A stretch of 64,000 bases of DNA, from the NCBI GenBank assembly GCA_015655545.1, contig JAATET010000103.1, positions 1-64,000 on the forward strand, read 5' to 3'. Position numbers and translations under genes: made by a program. Below are positions 1 through 6,488 of the stretch, piece by piece. Position 1 is the first letter of the stretch; every line of letters starts with the position of its first letter. The notes under the pieces were generated by a model. It was not told where the DNA came from. It saw nothing but the letters and a program-made list of their open reading frames with translations, and searched no databases. Source of the stretch: Chthoniobacterales bacterium. Lineage in GTDB: Bacteria; Verrucomicrobiota; Verrucomicrobiia; Chthoniobacterales; JAATET01.

Positions 1-50
1 CGATCGGCAACGACGCTTAAAAAAGGCGGCACCGCCCGAAAGGCGATTTC

Positions 51-401
51 ATGAGTGCGAAATCGCTGCGCAAGTTCGTCGTCGAGGAATGGCGCGGGCT
101 GCCGGAGAAGCGCGAGGAGCGGCCTCTGGTCGCGGTCTCGTCGGCCATTCAGCAGCTCATCACGCGGCTCGGCCTGCGCGAGCGCATCAACGAAGCGGAT
201 ATCCAGGGCGCGTGGCGCGAGATCGTCGGCGATTTCCTCGCGCAGCACTCGCAACCGTCGCGCCTCGTGAGCGGCATCCTCCACATCGAAGTGATGCAAT
301 CGAGCGTCCGTTACGAACTCGACCGCACGTGGCGCGGGGAAATTCTCCGCAAGCTGCAGGGGCGCTTTGGCAGGAACGCGATCAAGGACATCCGCTTGTG
401 A
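51..401 (+). CDS. DciA-like DUF721 protein
   Basis: A 116-residue protein of the DUF721/DciA family, whose studied members help load the replicative helicase DnaB. The conserved core runs from about residue 31 to the end, with the typical AWREIVG block around W55 and a beta-rich half (SGILHIEV) ending in an Ile/Leu-rich helix. The stop codon TGA at 399-401 overlaps the GTG start of the next gene, so the two are translationally coupled. The family match is by pattern recognition; the helicase-loader role is inferred from the family and not shown here. Confidence 0.75.
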   Translation: MSAKSLRKFVVEEWRGLPEKREERPLVAVSSAIQQLITRLGLRERINEADIQGAWREIVGDFLAQHSQPSRLVSGILHIEVMQSSVRYELDRTWRGEILRKLQGRFGRNAIKDIRL

Positions 402-1045
402 TCCGGAATCTGCTGCTCGATTGGTCGGGGACTTTGGCCGACGACTTCGGTCCGGTGCTCAAAGCTTCGAACGCCATCTTCCGCGACTTCGGCCGGCGCG
501 ATCTCTCCACCGAGGAATTTCGCCGCCATTTCCGGCTTCCATTCATGGAATTCTATGCGGAATTCCTGCCCGAGGCCACGCTGGAGGGTCTCGAGCCGCT
601 CTACGAACGCTTCTTTTCCGGGCTGCACGACGAGGTGGAGCTTCTGTCCGGGGCGCGGGAGTTCATCGACTTTTGCCGCCGTTCGGGCCGCCGCATTTTC
701 CTGCTCAGCACGATCAAAGCCTCCCATTTCGACGCCCAGGCGGGGCGGCTCGGCGTGCGGGATGTCTTCGAGCATCCGTATGTCGGCATCATGGACAAAC
801 GGGAAAAGATTCGCGAAATCCTCGCCACGCACGGCCTCGATCCGGCGGATACCGCTTTCGTCGGCGACATGGTGCACGACATCGAGACCGCGCGGCATGG
901 CGGAGTCACGAGCGTGGCCGTGCTCACCGGCTTCGATCCGATCGAAAAACTCGCGCCGGCGCAGCACGACGTCATCGTCGCCAACCTGGCCGTCCTGCAA
1001 AAGCTCCTCGGCGGCATGACCGTGATCGAGAGCCATCCCGCCTGA
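398..1045 (+). CDS. HAD-superfamily hydrolase, phosphoglycolate phosphatase-like
   Basis: A HAD phosphatase of 215 residues starting at GTG 398, which overlaps the previous stop (GTGA). Motif I is LLDWSGTLADD with nucleophile D8, but the usual second Asp (D-x-D) is Ser10. Motif II is the Ser in LLSTIK, motif III a Lys in DKREKI, and motif IV is FVGDMVHDIETA. The cap is helical (residues 15-85), as in phosphoglycolate phosphatase-type enzymes. The substrate is unknown. It sits between the DciA-like gene and FolB, 3 nt upstream of the latter, in one operon. Confidence 0.8.
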   Translation: MIRNLLLDWSGTLADDFGPVLKASNAIFRDFGRRDLSTEEFRRHFRLPFMEFYAEFLPEATLEGLEPLYERFFSGLHDEVELLSGAREFIDFCRRSGRRIFLLSTIKASHFDAQAGRLGVRDVFEHPYVGIMDKREKIREILATHGLDPADTAFVGDMVHDIETARHGGVTSVAVLTGFDPIEKLAPAQHDVIVANLAVLQKLLGGMTVIESHPA

Positions 1046-1048
1046 TTC

Positions 1049-1408
1049 ATGGAAGCGGACTGGATCGAAATCCGCGGCTTGCGCATCGTCACGCACATCG
1101 GCGTGCCGGAAGCCGAGCGCGCCGAGCCGCAGCAGCTCCTCGTCGATCTGCGGCTGCGCCCGCTGCGCAATTTCTCACGCATGCCGGATTCGCTCGACGC
1201 GACGGTCGACTACTTCGCGGTCGCTCAACGAATCGCGGCGCTTGCCGCGGACCAGTCACGCCAGCTGATCGAGCGATTGGCCGACGATATCGCCACGAGC
1301 GTGCTGAAAGAATTCGCGGTGCGGCGCGTGGAAGTCACCGTGCGGAAGTTCATCCTGCCGGAAACGGAGCATGTCGCGGTGCATTGCGTGCGCGAAAGAA
1401 ACCGTTGA
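1049..1408 (+). CDS. folB: Dihydroneopterin aldolase-like protein (FolB family)
   Basis: A 119-residue protein with the FolB/epimerase fold: an N-terminal THIGVPEAERAEPQQL strand-turn, a VDYFAVAQRI block and a C-terminal VEVTVRKFILPETEHVAV block that carries the Lys expected in the active site. FolB converts dihydroneopterin to 6-hydroxymethyl-dihydropterin plus glycolaldehyde in folate synthesis. The KPG signature seen in many FolB proteins is RKFILPE here, so substrate preference may differ. It is the last gene of a three-gene operon ending just before tRNA-Gly. A folate link with PabB (about 28 kb) exists but the genes are not clustered. Confidence 0.8.
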   Translation: MEADWIEIRGLRIVTHIGVPEAERAEPQQLLVDLRLRPLRNFSRMPDSLDATVDYFAVAQRIAALAADQSRQLIERLADDIATSVLKEFAVRRVEVTVRKFILPETEHVAVHCVRERNR

Positions 1409-1447
1409 CCTGAAGCGCGGTTTTAGTAGTGTCCGAGGTCCGCAAAC

Positions 1448-1522
1448 GCGGGTGTAACTCAGTGGTAGAGTGCGACCTTGCCAAGGTCGATGTCGAGGGT
1501 TCGAATCCCTTCACCCGCTCCA
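1448..1522 (+). tRNA. tRNA-Gly (GCC anticodon)
   Basis: Acceptor GCGGGTG (1448-1454) pairs with CACCCGC (1512-1518). The D-arm is TAACTCAGTGGTAGA, the anticodon stem-loop is CGACCTTGCCAAGGTCG with anticodon GCC, and the T-arm is built on GGTTCGAATCC. The discriminator base is T1519, and CCA is encoded at 1520-1522. A hairpin (ACCCTC/GAGGGT, 1523-1541) follows at once, but with only a weak T-run. Part of its 3' end recurs at 3616-3625. Confidence 0.97.
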
Positions 1523-1708
1523 ACCCTCCATTTCAGAGGGTGAAAGCAGTTTTGTATCCGTCAAAACAGCCAACTCCTAAAGAAAAGTCCTAAAAGCGAC
1601 GCTGGTTTTTCGCCAATGTCGCGCATGTCGCCGAGCGCCGAAATGTCAGCGGCGGCAAGGAAATTCCAATGCCTTCTACGCGGTGATGCCTGACACCAAC
1701 GCGTGCCA

Positions 1709-1745
1709 TTGACACCGGCAACCATCTGGCATACGCTTGCCGTAT
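1709..1745 (+). promoter_or_regulatory. Promoter and operator of the toxin-antitoxin operon
   Basis: A perfect -35 box TTGACA (1709-1714) is followed after 17 bp by TACGCT (1732-1737) as a poor -10 box. A perfect inverted repeat ATACG-N5-CGTAT (1731-1745) covers the -10 box and the expected transcription start. This fits autorepression by the antitoxin. The ATG at 1752 lies only a few bases downstream of the predicted start, so the mRNA would be almost leaderless. Confidence 0.55.
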
Positions 1746-1751
1746 CACGCC

Positions 1752-2018
1752 ATGAGCACGGCAACCCAAGACCCGAGAACGGCATCCGTGCGCGATCTTC
1801 GCAACCGCTTCGCGGACGTTTCCAAATGGATCGAGGACGGCGAGGAAGTCACCATTACCCGCAACGGCGCGCCCTTCGCCACACTCGCCCCGGCGCGGCC
1901 CGCGAAGCCACGCAAACCCGATTGGGCAGGGTGGTTCAAGAAGCATCCCCCACTTGGAAGGAAGTTGAGCAAGGAGGAAACACAAGCCTTTTACGATGAC
2001 ATGAGGGGCGAGCTATGA
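1752..2018 (+). CDS. Type II antitoxin, Phd/YefM family
   Basis: An 88-residue protein with the Phd/YefM N-terminal DNA-binding fold: TASVRDLRNRFADVSKWI, then EEVTITRNGAPFATLAP. The C-terminal half (PDWAGWFKKHPPLGRKLS) would be the toxin-binding tail. The ATG at 1752 is chosen over the in-frame TTG at 1737, because the latter lies inside the -10/operator palindrome. The antitoxin should neutralise the PIN-domain protein downstream and, with it, repress the promoter at 1709-1745. The last 4 bp overlap the toxin start (ATGA). Confidence 0.85.
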   Translation: MSTATQDPRTASVRDLRNRFADVSKWIEDGEEVTITRNGAPFATLAPARPAKPRKPDWAGWFKKHPPLGRKLSKEETQAFYDDMRGEL

Positions 2019-2467
2019 CCCCGGAGGAAACCCCGGATACCTACGCGGATTCGTCCTTTCTCATTTCCCTCTACTGCGATGACATAAACGCGGAACAGGC
2101 CCGCCGTTTCATGGCCCGCAACCCGGCGGCGCTGGCGTTCAATCCGTTTCATCGGCTGGAAGTCCGCAACGGCCTGCGCCTGCGCGTATTTCGGGGAAGC
2201 ATGACCCCGGAGGAACGCACGGCGGCGTTGCGGCAGATCGAGGAAAACCTCGCCACCGGCAGACTCGTTCACATCCCTATCCCGTGGACGGACGCGCTCC
2301 GCAAGGCCGAGCAGTTGAGCGAAGACCATGCCGAGAAGATCGGCAGCCGTGCGGCGGATACCCTCCACGTCGCGGCGGCGAAGCTCGCCAAGGCCCGCCG
2401 CTTCCTCTCCTTCGACAAACGCCAGCGCGACCTCGCCACCGCTGCAGGCCTCCACATCAAACCATGA
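2015..2467 (+). CDS. VapC-type PIN-domain toxin
   Basis: A 150-residue PIN-domain protein, expected to be an Mg2+-dependent RNase. The acidic residues of the active site are visible: D12 in YADSSFLI, E49 in HRLEVRN, D115 in ADTLHVAA and D134 in LSFDKRQRDLA. The start overlaps the antitoxin stop by 4 bp, and GAGGGGCGAG just upstream is a good ribosome site. The toxin role is inferred from family and gene pairing. The RNA target cannot be deduced. Confidence 0.88.
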   Translation: MTPEETPDTYADSSFLISLYCDDINAEQARRFMARNPAALAFNPFHRLEVRNGLRLRVFRGSMTPEERTAALRQIEENLATGRLVHIPIPWTDALRKAEQLSEDHAEKIGSRAADTLHVAAAKLAKARRFLSFDKRQRDLATAAGLHIKP

Positions 2468-2651
2468 CTGCGAAGGCGGCCAAGGCCAGTTCCGGCGCGC
2501 CCCCCCGGTCGATGTGATTCAATCCATCAAGCCAAAATTCACGATTTTCTCTCATGATCTCCTTAGGGTTCCGGTTTTTGCTGATAAGAGTAAAACCGAC
2601 TCGACGCGATAAGACGAAGATGAGGATTTCGGTGACCTTTAACCTAAGAGG

Positions 2652-3122
2652 TTATTGCCTGTGAAGGGTGATAGAAGTCGATGCCCCGAAACTCAGCCGG
2701 GATCTTGATTTCAGCGTCCAGTAGTTTGGCATGTAAAGCCGCGCAGTTCCCCTAAACTCCCCGTTCACCCCAGCTTGAACCCCTTTGAATTTACCAATCA
2801 CACCGCGGCTGGTATTGCGCCACCGCCCGTAGCCGGAAGCGATCAATTGCCCGTTGTAAAACGAGCGGGAGCGGTAGATGCCATTCCCGTAGAACTTTCC
2901 CCATGCGGTCACGACCTGATCCCCGACGCGAATGGCGGTGTAGATCACAAAACCTGCGCTTCCAAGATTTCGGAATCGGATTGCCTGCGTTTCTCGCAAT
3001 CTGACGCCGTTGAATGTTTCATACCGAACGCCATACCAATTTCCCACGGCGTCACGAGTGAGAGGGGCAGGGTGAAGCGTAGCGCAGCAGGCCAAGCTCA
3101 AGAGGACGATTAGTCTCTTCAT
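2652..3122 (-). CDS. Secreted protein of unknown function
   Basis: The start is set at ATG 3122, because the residues after it (MKRLIVLLSLACCATLHPAP) form a clean signal peptide; an in-frame start further upstream would bury it. The mature part, about 135 residues, is rich in Gly, Arg, Tyr and Phe with alternating strands (GNWYGVRYETFNG, SAGFVIYTAIRVGDQV). This suggests a small beta-sheet domain. No family is recognised. It is transcribed divergently from the XRE-type regulator at 3226, with two matching operators between them, so the regulator may control it. Confidence 0.6.
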   Translation of the reverse strand: MKRLIVLLSLACCATLHPAPLTRDAVGNWYGVRYETFNGVRLRETQAIRFRNLGSAGFVIYTAIRVGDQVVTAWGKFYGNGIYRSRSFYNGQLIASGYGRWRNTSRGVIGKFKGVQAGVNGEFRGTARLYMPNYWTLKSRSRLSFGASTSITLHRQ

Positions 3123-3158
3123 AGATCGGAAGTCGGAGATAAACTGCCATTTTCTCAC

Positions 3159-3201
3159 ATTACGGATATGTAATATCAATATAAATCTTACACATCTGTA
3201 A
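3159..3201. promoter_or_regulatory. Paired operators between divergent genes
   Basis: Two copies of the dyad TTAC-N6-GTAA lie at 3160-3173 and 3188-3201, 28 bp apart centre to centre. Both are followed by T, and the first is also preceded by A. An AT-rich core with TATAAA (3180-3185) lies between them. They sit between the divergent secreted-protein gene and the helix-turn-helix gene and are the natural binding sites for the latter. The dyads are seen in the sequence; the assignment to the regulator is inferred. Confidence 0.6.
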
Positions 3202-3225
3202 TGGTGTTTGCCGCAGCCTTGAGGC

Positions 3226-3516
3226 GTGGCTCAAAGTCCGCAATCGTTTCTCGACCGGCAGTTCGGAGCTTTTCTCAAATGCTTTATGAAGGAGCACGAT
3301 TTGAGTTTTGCCGAGATGGCGAAGCGCGCGGGCATCAGCGACGCTTCCATTCATCGCTTAATCAATGGCGATCAGGGAACTTCACTTGCAGCGGTGGAAA
3401 CCGTGATTGCCAGACTTGATGTCACCCTTGCTGATATTTTTCCGAATCACGTCAGCGAGTTGTCCCCGGCCGATATTCAAAAAGCCAAAGCCCTCCGCAT
3501 CAGCAAGCGGCGCTAA
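3226..3516 (+). CDS. XRE-family helix-turn-helix regulator
   Basis: A 96-residue protein starting at GTG 3226; a stop codon lies directly upstream in frame. Residues 15-70 carry a Cro/C1-type helix-turn-helix: FLKCFMKEHDLSFAEMAKRA, GISDASIHRLINGDQGTS, then LAAVETVIARLDVTLADIF. A basic tail follows. It probably binds the two TTAC-N6-GTAA dyads just upstream and regulates itself and the divergent secreted protein. No toxin or phage partner is present. Confidence 0.8.
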   Translation: MAQSPQSFLDRQFGAFLKCFMKEHDLSFAEMAKRAGISDASIHRLINGDQGTSLAAVETVIARLDVTLADIFPNHVSELSPADIQKAKALRISKRR

Positions 3517-3600
3517 TTCCTAAAGCGTCGGGCGATGTCAATGTCGCAGAAGTCCATTCTATCAGGGTCCGCGAGCGATAAACTGTCGCGACTCGAATCG

Positions 3601-3625
3601 CGAGTTTGAGTCTCGACCCGCTCCA
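3601..3625 (+). repeat. Degenerate tRNA-Gly 3'-end copy
   Basis: The stretch GAGTTTGAGTCTCG plus ACCCGCTCCA resembles the T-arm, acceptor strand and CCA end of the tRNA-Gly at 1448-1522. The last 10 bases are identical. CGAG/CTCG can form a 4-bp stem with a 7-base loop, like a decayed T-arm. No matching 5' acceptor strand is found upstream, so this is not a second tRNA gene. It may be the distal attachment site of a tRNA-linked insertion. Confidence 0.5.
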
Positions 3626-3658
3626 GCTCCTTTGGAGCCAGCGCTTAAGCGCTTTTTT
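3626..3658 (+). terminator. Double-hairpin terminator behind the tRNA-like repeat
   Basis: Two hairpins in tandem: GCTCC-TTT-GGAGC (3626-3638), then AGCGC-TTAA-GCGCT (3640-3653) running straight into a run of six T (3653-3658). The T-run gives termination in the + direction. The position right behind the tRNA-like 3' end suggests it was once the terminator of tRNA-Gly. Confidence 0.65.
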
Positions 3659-4682
3659 AGCTCCGCGTGGCCGGCACAATCCGGCTCCCGAGAATCTCGA
3701 TGGCCTTAAGAGCCTTCGCGTGCGGAAGCGCGGCGACGCTCATTTGCAGCGTGATTCGGGAAAGTCCGCCCAGGGCTTCGCTCACGGAGTGCATTTTTGC
3801 CGCGACAGTTTCGGCGTCGCCGATGAACAACGCGCCTGTCGGGCCGCGCAGCGCATCGAACTGCAGCCGCGTTGTCGGAGGCCAGCCTCGCTCCTTGCCG
3901 ATCTCGGTGAACGTCCGCGCGTAACCCGGGAAAAAATCATCCGCCGCCTGCGGCGTGGTGTCCGCCATGTAACCAAGGCAATGGATGCCCACCTTGAGGC
4001 GTTCCCGAGGATGGCCGGCGCGCCGGCCGGCTTCGCGGTAGAGATCGATGAGCGGGCGGAAGCGGTGGGGTTCGCCGCCGATGATCGCCACCATGAGCGG
4101 CAGCCCGAGAGTGCCTGCCCGGATGAAGGACTCCGGCGTGCCGCCGACGCCGACCCAGATGGGCAGCGGATTCTGCAGCGGTCGCGGAAACACGCCCTGT
4201 CCGGTGAGCGGGGCGTGGTGTTTGCCGGTCCAGCGGACGTGGGTGCTCTCGCGAATCCTGAGGAGGAGATCGAGCTTCTCCGAAAAGAGCGAGTTGTAGT
4301 CGGCGAGATCGAGGCCGAAGAGCGGATACGCCTCGGTGAAGGAACCGCGGCCGGCCACGATCTCGGCGCGGCCTTTGGAGAGAAGATCGAGGGTGGCGAA
4401 TTCCTGAAACACCCGCACGGGATCCGCGGCGCTAAGCACGGTCACCGCGCTGGTGAGCCGGATGCGGCTGGTGCGCGCCGCCGCGGCGGCGAGAATGACG
4501 GCGGGAGCCGAATCGACGAAATCGTGCCGGTGGTGCTCGCCGATGCCGAAGACCTCGACGCCGACCTGATCGGCAAGCTCGATCTCCTCCAGCAGATTGC
4601 CGAGGCGTTCGGCCGGGCCGAGGATTTCTCCGGTCACCGGGTCCGGAGCCGTGGCGACGAAACTGTCGATGCCGATTTGCAT
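3657..4682 (-). CDS. LLM-class flavin-dependent oxidoreductase
   Basis: A 341-residue bacterial-luciferase-like protein. Start ATG 4682 gives the family-typical N-terminus MQIGIDSF; the open frame upstream has no luciferase-like sequence. Hallmarks are GIGEHHRHDF near the flavin pocket, the long TIM-barrel strands (SRIRLTSAVTVLSAADP) and PLPIWVGVGGTPES. Such enzymes use reduced FMN, or F420 in some branches, to oxidise small substrates. The substrate is unknown. It is convergent with the tRNA-linked patch and divergent from the PEP-CTERM nuclease. Confidence 0.88.
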   Translation of the reverse strand: MQIGIDSFVATAPDPVTGEILGPAERLGNLLEEIELADQVGVEVFGIGEHHRHDFVDSAPAVILAAAAARTSRIRLTSAVTVLSAADPVRVFQEFATLDLLSKGRAEIVAGRGSFTEAYPLFGLDLADYNSLFSEKLDLLLRIRESTHVRWTGKHHAPLTGQGVFPRPLQNPLPIWVGVGGTPESFIRAGTLGLPLMVAIIGGEPHRFRPLIDLYREAGRRAGHPRERLKVGIHCLGYMADTTPQAADDFFPGYARTFTEIGKERGWPPTTRLQFDALRGPTGALFIGDAETVAAKMHSVSEALGGLSRITLQMSVAALPHAKALKAIEILGSRIVPATRS

Positions 4683-4936
4683 GGTATTTGCCGCCAGTTC
4701 GAGGCGGAGCACAACCCTGTCGCCGACCCATGAGCCCGGGCAAGCGATATCCGATCGCACAAACTCGAATTCCGCTTGAAAAGGCCACTCGCTCGACCTC
4801 CGCTCCGGAGAACCGGCGAGGCGGGGAAATCCGGGCATGCGTTTGCGAAAAATGTTGCGGATGGCAACGTCTTCACGGGAAGTCTTCGCTTGGAACAATA
4901 CTTGCGGTGCGAAAGGATTCCGATTTTTCCATCCCG

Positions 4937-6121
4937 ATGAAATTCCCTCTCCCGTCGTTCCGATTTCGGGCTGTGTTTTACGGCCTTATCCTGGCGGCCT
5001 GCCTCACTGCGCTGGCCTCGGCGGAAACGCTGCGCGTGGTCAGCTACAACATCGAGGCCGATATCGACGGCGTAACCACACCCCGGGATGGACTCGACAC
5101 CGTCCTGGAGGCCATCGGGCAGCAGAACGTGAATGGCCTCACCCAGAAGTTCGATATCCTGGCTTTGCAAGAGACCACCAGGAATACCACGACGATCGCG
5201 CCCATCGTCCTCGACCTGAACACGTATTATGGAGCCGGCGTCTACGCGATGAGCTCCTACCAGGCGACGGTCAGCCGCAACAATCCCGGCTTCGGCAACG
5301 GCCCGAACGGCTTGATCTACAATACCACGACGCTGCAATTGATCGCGTCCGTCGGAATCGGCACGCCGCAGGGGGCGACCAATGGCGAATATCGGCAGAT
5401 CGTGCGCTACGAATTCCAGCCCGTCGGCGGCACGGAGGCCAACGACTTCTACGTTTACGTGAGCCACATGAAGTCGAGTGCGAGCGGCACGACCGCCGAA
5501 GTTCAGCTGGCGCGCAACCGGGAGGCCGCCATCATGCGCAGCGACGTAATGACGCTCTCGCCCACAGCCAGCGTGCTCTATCTGGGCGACTTCAACTTCG
5601 CGGCCAGCACGGAGCCCGCCTATCAAACCCTCGTCGCCTCCGGCCAGGGGCAGCTGGTCGATCCTTTGAATGTGTCGAACGACACCCAAAAGTGGACCCT
5701 GACTGCATTCAGGGGCGTCATGACGGACTCCACTTCCGCGCTCCGCGGTCGCACCGATATCCAGTTCATGTCGCAGGATGTCTACGACGGCACCTCATCC
5801 GCGGGGCTGCAATATATCACCGGATCCTACCACGCCTTCGGCAATAACGGGACGACCGGTCTTAGCAAGAGCACCGATCTGCCGACGAATACGTCGCTGA
5901 ACAATCTCGTCGGCCCCATTACCAGCGCCGAAGCCCTGAGGGCATTGACCACGGCCAGCGATCATCTCCCGGTGGTCGCGGATTATCTCATCGTCGTGCC
6001 GGAACCCGGAACCCTTCTTTTGTTTGGAATCGGTTCGGGAGTCGTCCTGCTGGCATGGCGGCGGCGCGAAAGGAATGCAAAGATTCCGGCGCAAAAACTG
6101 GAAACGAATGCTCCTCGATAA
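4937..6121 (+). CDS. Secreted endonuclease/exonuclease/phosphatase-family protein with PEP-CTERM anchor
   Basis: A 394-residue protein with a signal peptide (residues 1-29), an EEP-family domain and a C-terminal PEP-CTERM sorting signal. EEP motifs are VVSYNIEAD, ILALQET, YVSHMKS, LYLGDFNF and ASDHLPVVADY, which together supply the metal and catalytic residues. The sorting tail begins VPEPGT near residue 354, then a hydrophobic span (LLLFGIGSGVVLLAW) and RRRER, followed by an unusually long tail of 15 more residues. Such tails are recognised by exosortase; no exosortase gene is in the window. The likely role is extracellular hydrolysis of nucleic acid or a phosphoester. Start ATG 4937 fits the signal peptide. 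Confidence 0.88.
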   Translation: MKFPLPSFRFRAVFYGLILAACLTALASAETLRVVSYNIEADIDGVTTPRDGLDTVLEAIGQQNVNGLTQKFDILALQETTRNTTTIAPIVLDLNTYYGAGVYAMSSYQATVSRNNPGFGNGPNGLIYNTTTLQLIASVGIGTPQGATNGEYRQIVRYEFQPVGGTEANDFYVYVSHMKSSASGTTAEVQLARNREAAIMRSDVMTLSPTASVLYLGDFNFAASTEPAYQTLVASGQGQLVDPLNVSNDTQKWTLTAFRGVMTDSTSALRGRTDIQFMSQDVYDGTSSAGLQYITGSYHAFGNNGTTGLSKSTDLPTNTSLNNLVGPITSAEALRALTTASDHLPVVADYLIVVPEPGTLLLFGIGSGVVLLAWRRRERNAKIPAQKLETNAPR

Positions 6122-6123
6122 AC

Positions 6124-6309
6124 CTACGCGGCCTTGTGCTTCGCGAGAAATGCGACCAGTCCGCGGACGAGCTCGGCGACCTGGCCGGCCTTGCGCGCAT
6201 CCTTGAGCTGCCCGGATTCGTCGAACGCCTCGTGGGCCGTCGAAATCGCGATCTGGTCGGGCAGGACGATGCGATCGACCGCCGCCTGAAAACAGTTGCC
6301 GCTCGGCAA
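6124..6309 (-). pseudogene. C-terminal remnant of an NAD(P)H-dependent FMN reductase
   Basis: About 50 codons match the end of the flavodoxin-like FMN reductase family: RIVLPDQIAISTAHEAFDES, then GQLKDARKAGQVAELVRGLV. The flavin-binding N-terminal part (GSLR motif and the conserved Ser/Gly loops) is missing, and the sequence upstream shows no continuation. The 61-codon open frame therefore looks like a decayed gene end. It is convergent with the PEP-CTERM nuclease (2 nt between the stops). It could still be expressed as a short peptide, but no function is expected. Confidence 0.55.
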
Positions 6310-6437
6310 ATGCGGTGAGGACTAGACGGCAGGCCGGATTGTGTTTTTAATGGTCAGTGCGTCATAACGCCTTCCTGATTTGCAGGTGGAATGTGACGGC
6401 CATACGTTGCCTTTCGGCGCAATTAGCAGCCGATTTG

Positions 6438-6466
6438 CCCGAATGCCCGCGAAATCCGGCTTCGGG
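6438..6466 (+). promoter_or_regulatory. Hairpin in the leader of the sulfite reductase gene
   Basis: The leader before cysI holds a stem CCCGAA (6438-6443) / TTCGGG (6461-6466), 22 nt ahead of the start codon. No classical SAM-riboswitch core was recognised in the region. It might affect translation or be chance in GC-rich DNA. Confidence 0.25.
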
Positions 6467-6488
6467 ACCACCATATCCTATTTGTTTC

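Larger units (their letters stand above)
1523..3625. mobile_element. Possible small tRNA-Gly-linked genomic island (decayed)
   Basis: Everything between the tRNA-Gly 3' end and a degenerate second copy of that 3' end looks accessory: a toxin-antitoxin pair, an orphan secreted protein and a divergent regulator. The exact shared string is 10 bp (ACCCGCTCCA at 1513-1522 and 3616-3625), preceded by a T-arm-like stretch in both copies. A strong terminator, the sort normally found right behind a tRNA, lies behind the second copy. There is no integrase gene, so if this was an integrated element it is reduced or was mobilised in trans. This is inference. Confidence 0.4.

Noticed and set aside
1561-1785. 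Small minus-strand ORF behind tRNA-Gly
   Set aside because: It has no homology-like features and overlaps the toxin-antitoxin promoter and start.
3547-3625. A second complete tRNA-Gly
   Set aside because: Only a T-arm-like and acceptor 3' strand can be traced. No 5' acceptor strand or anticodon arm matches, so it is a remnant at best.
4683-4898. N-terminal extension of the LLM oxidoreductase
   Set aside because: The extra 72 residues are Arg-rich with no family match. ATG 4682 gives the known family start.
6310-6488. SAM-type riboswitch before cysI
   Set aside because: The conserved SAM-I core stems and the GGGACTGGC-type pattern are absent; only one short hairpin is seen.
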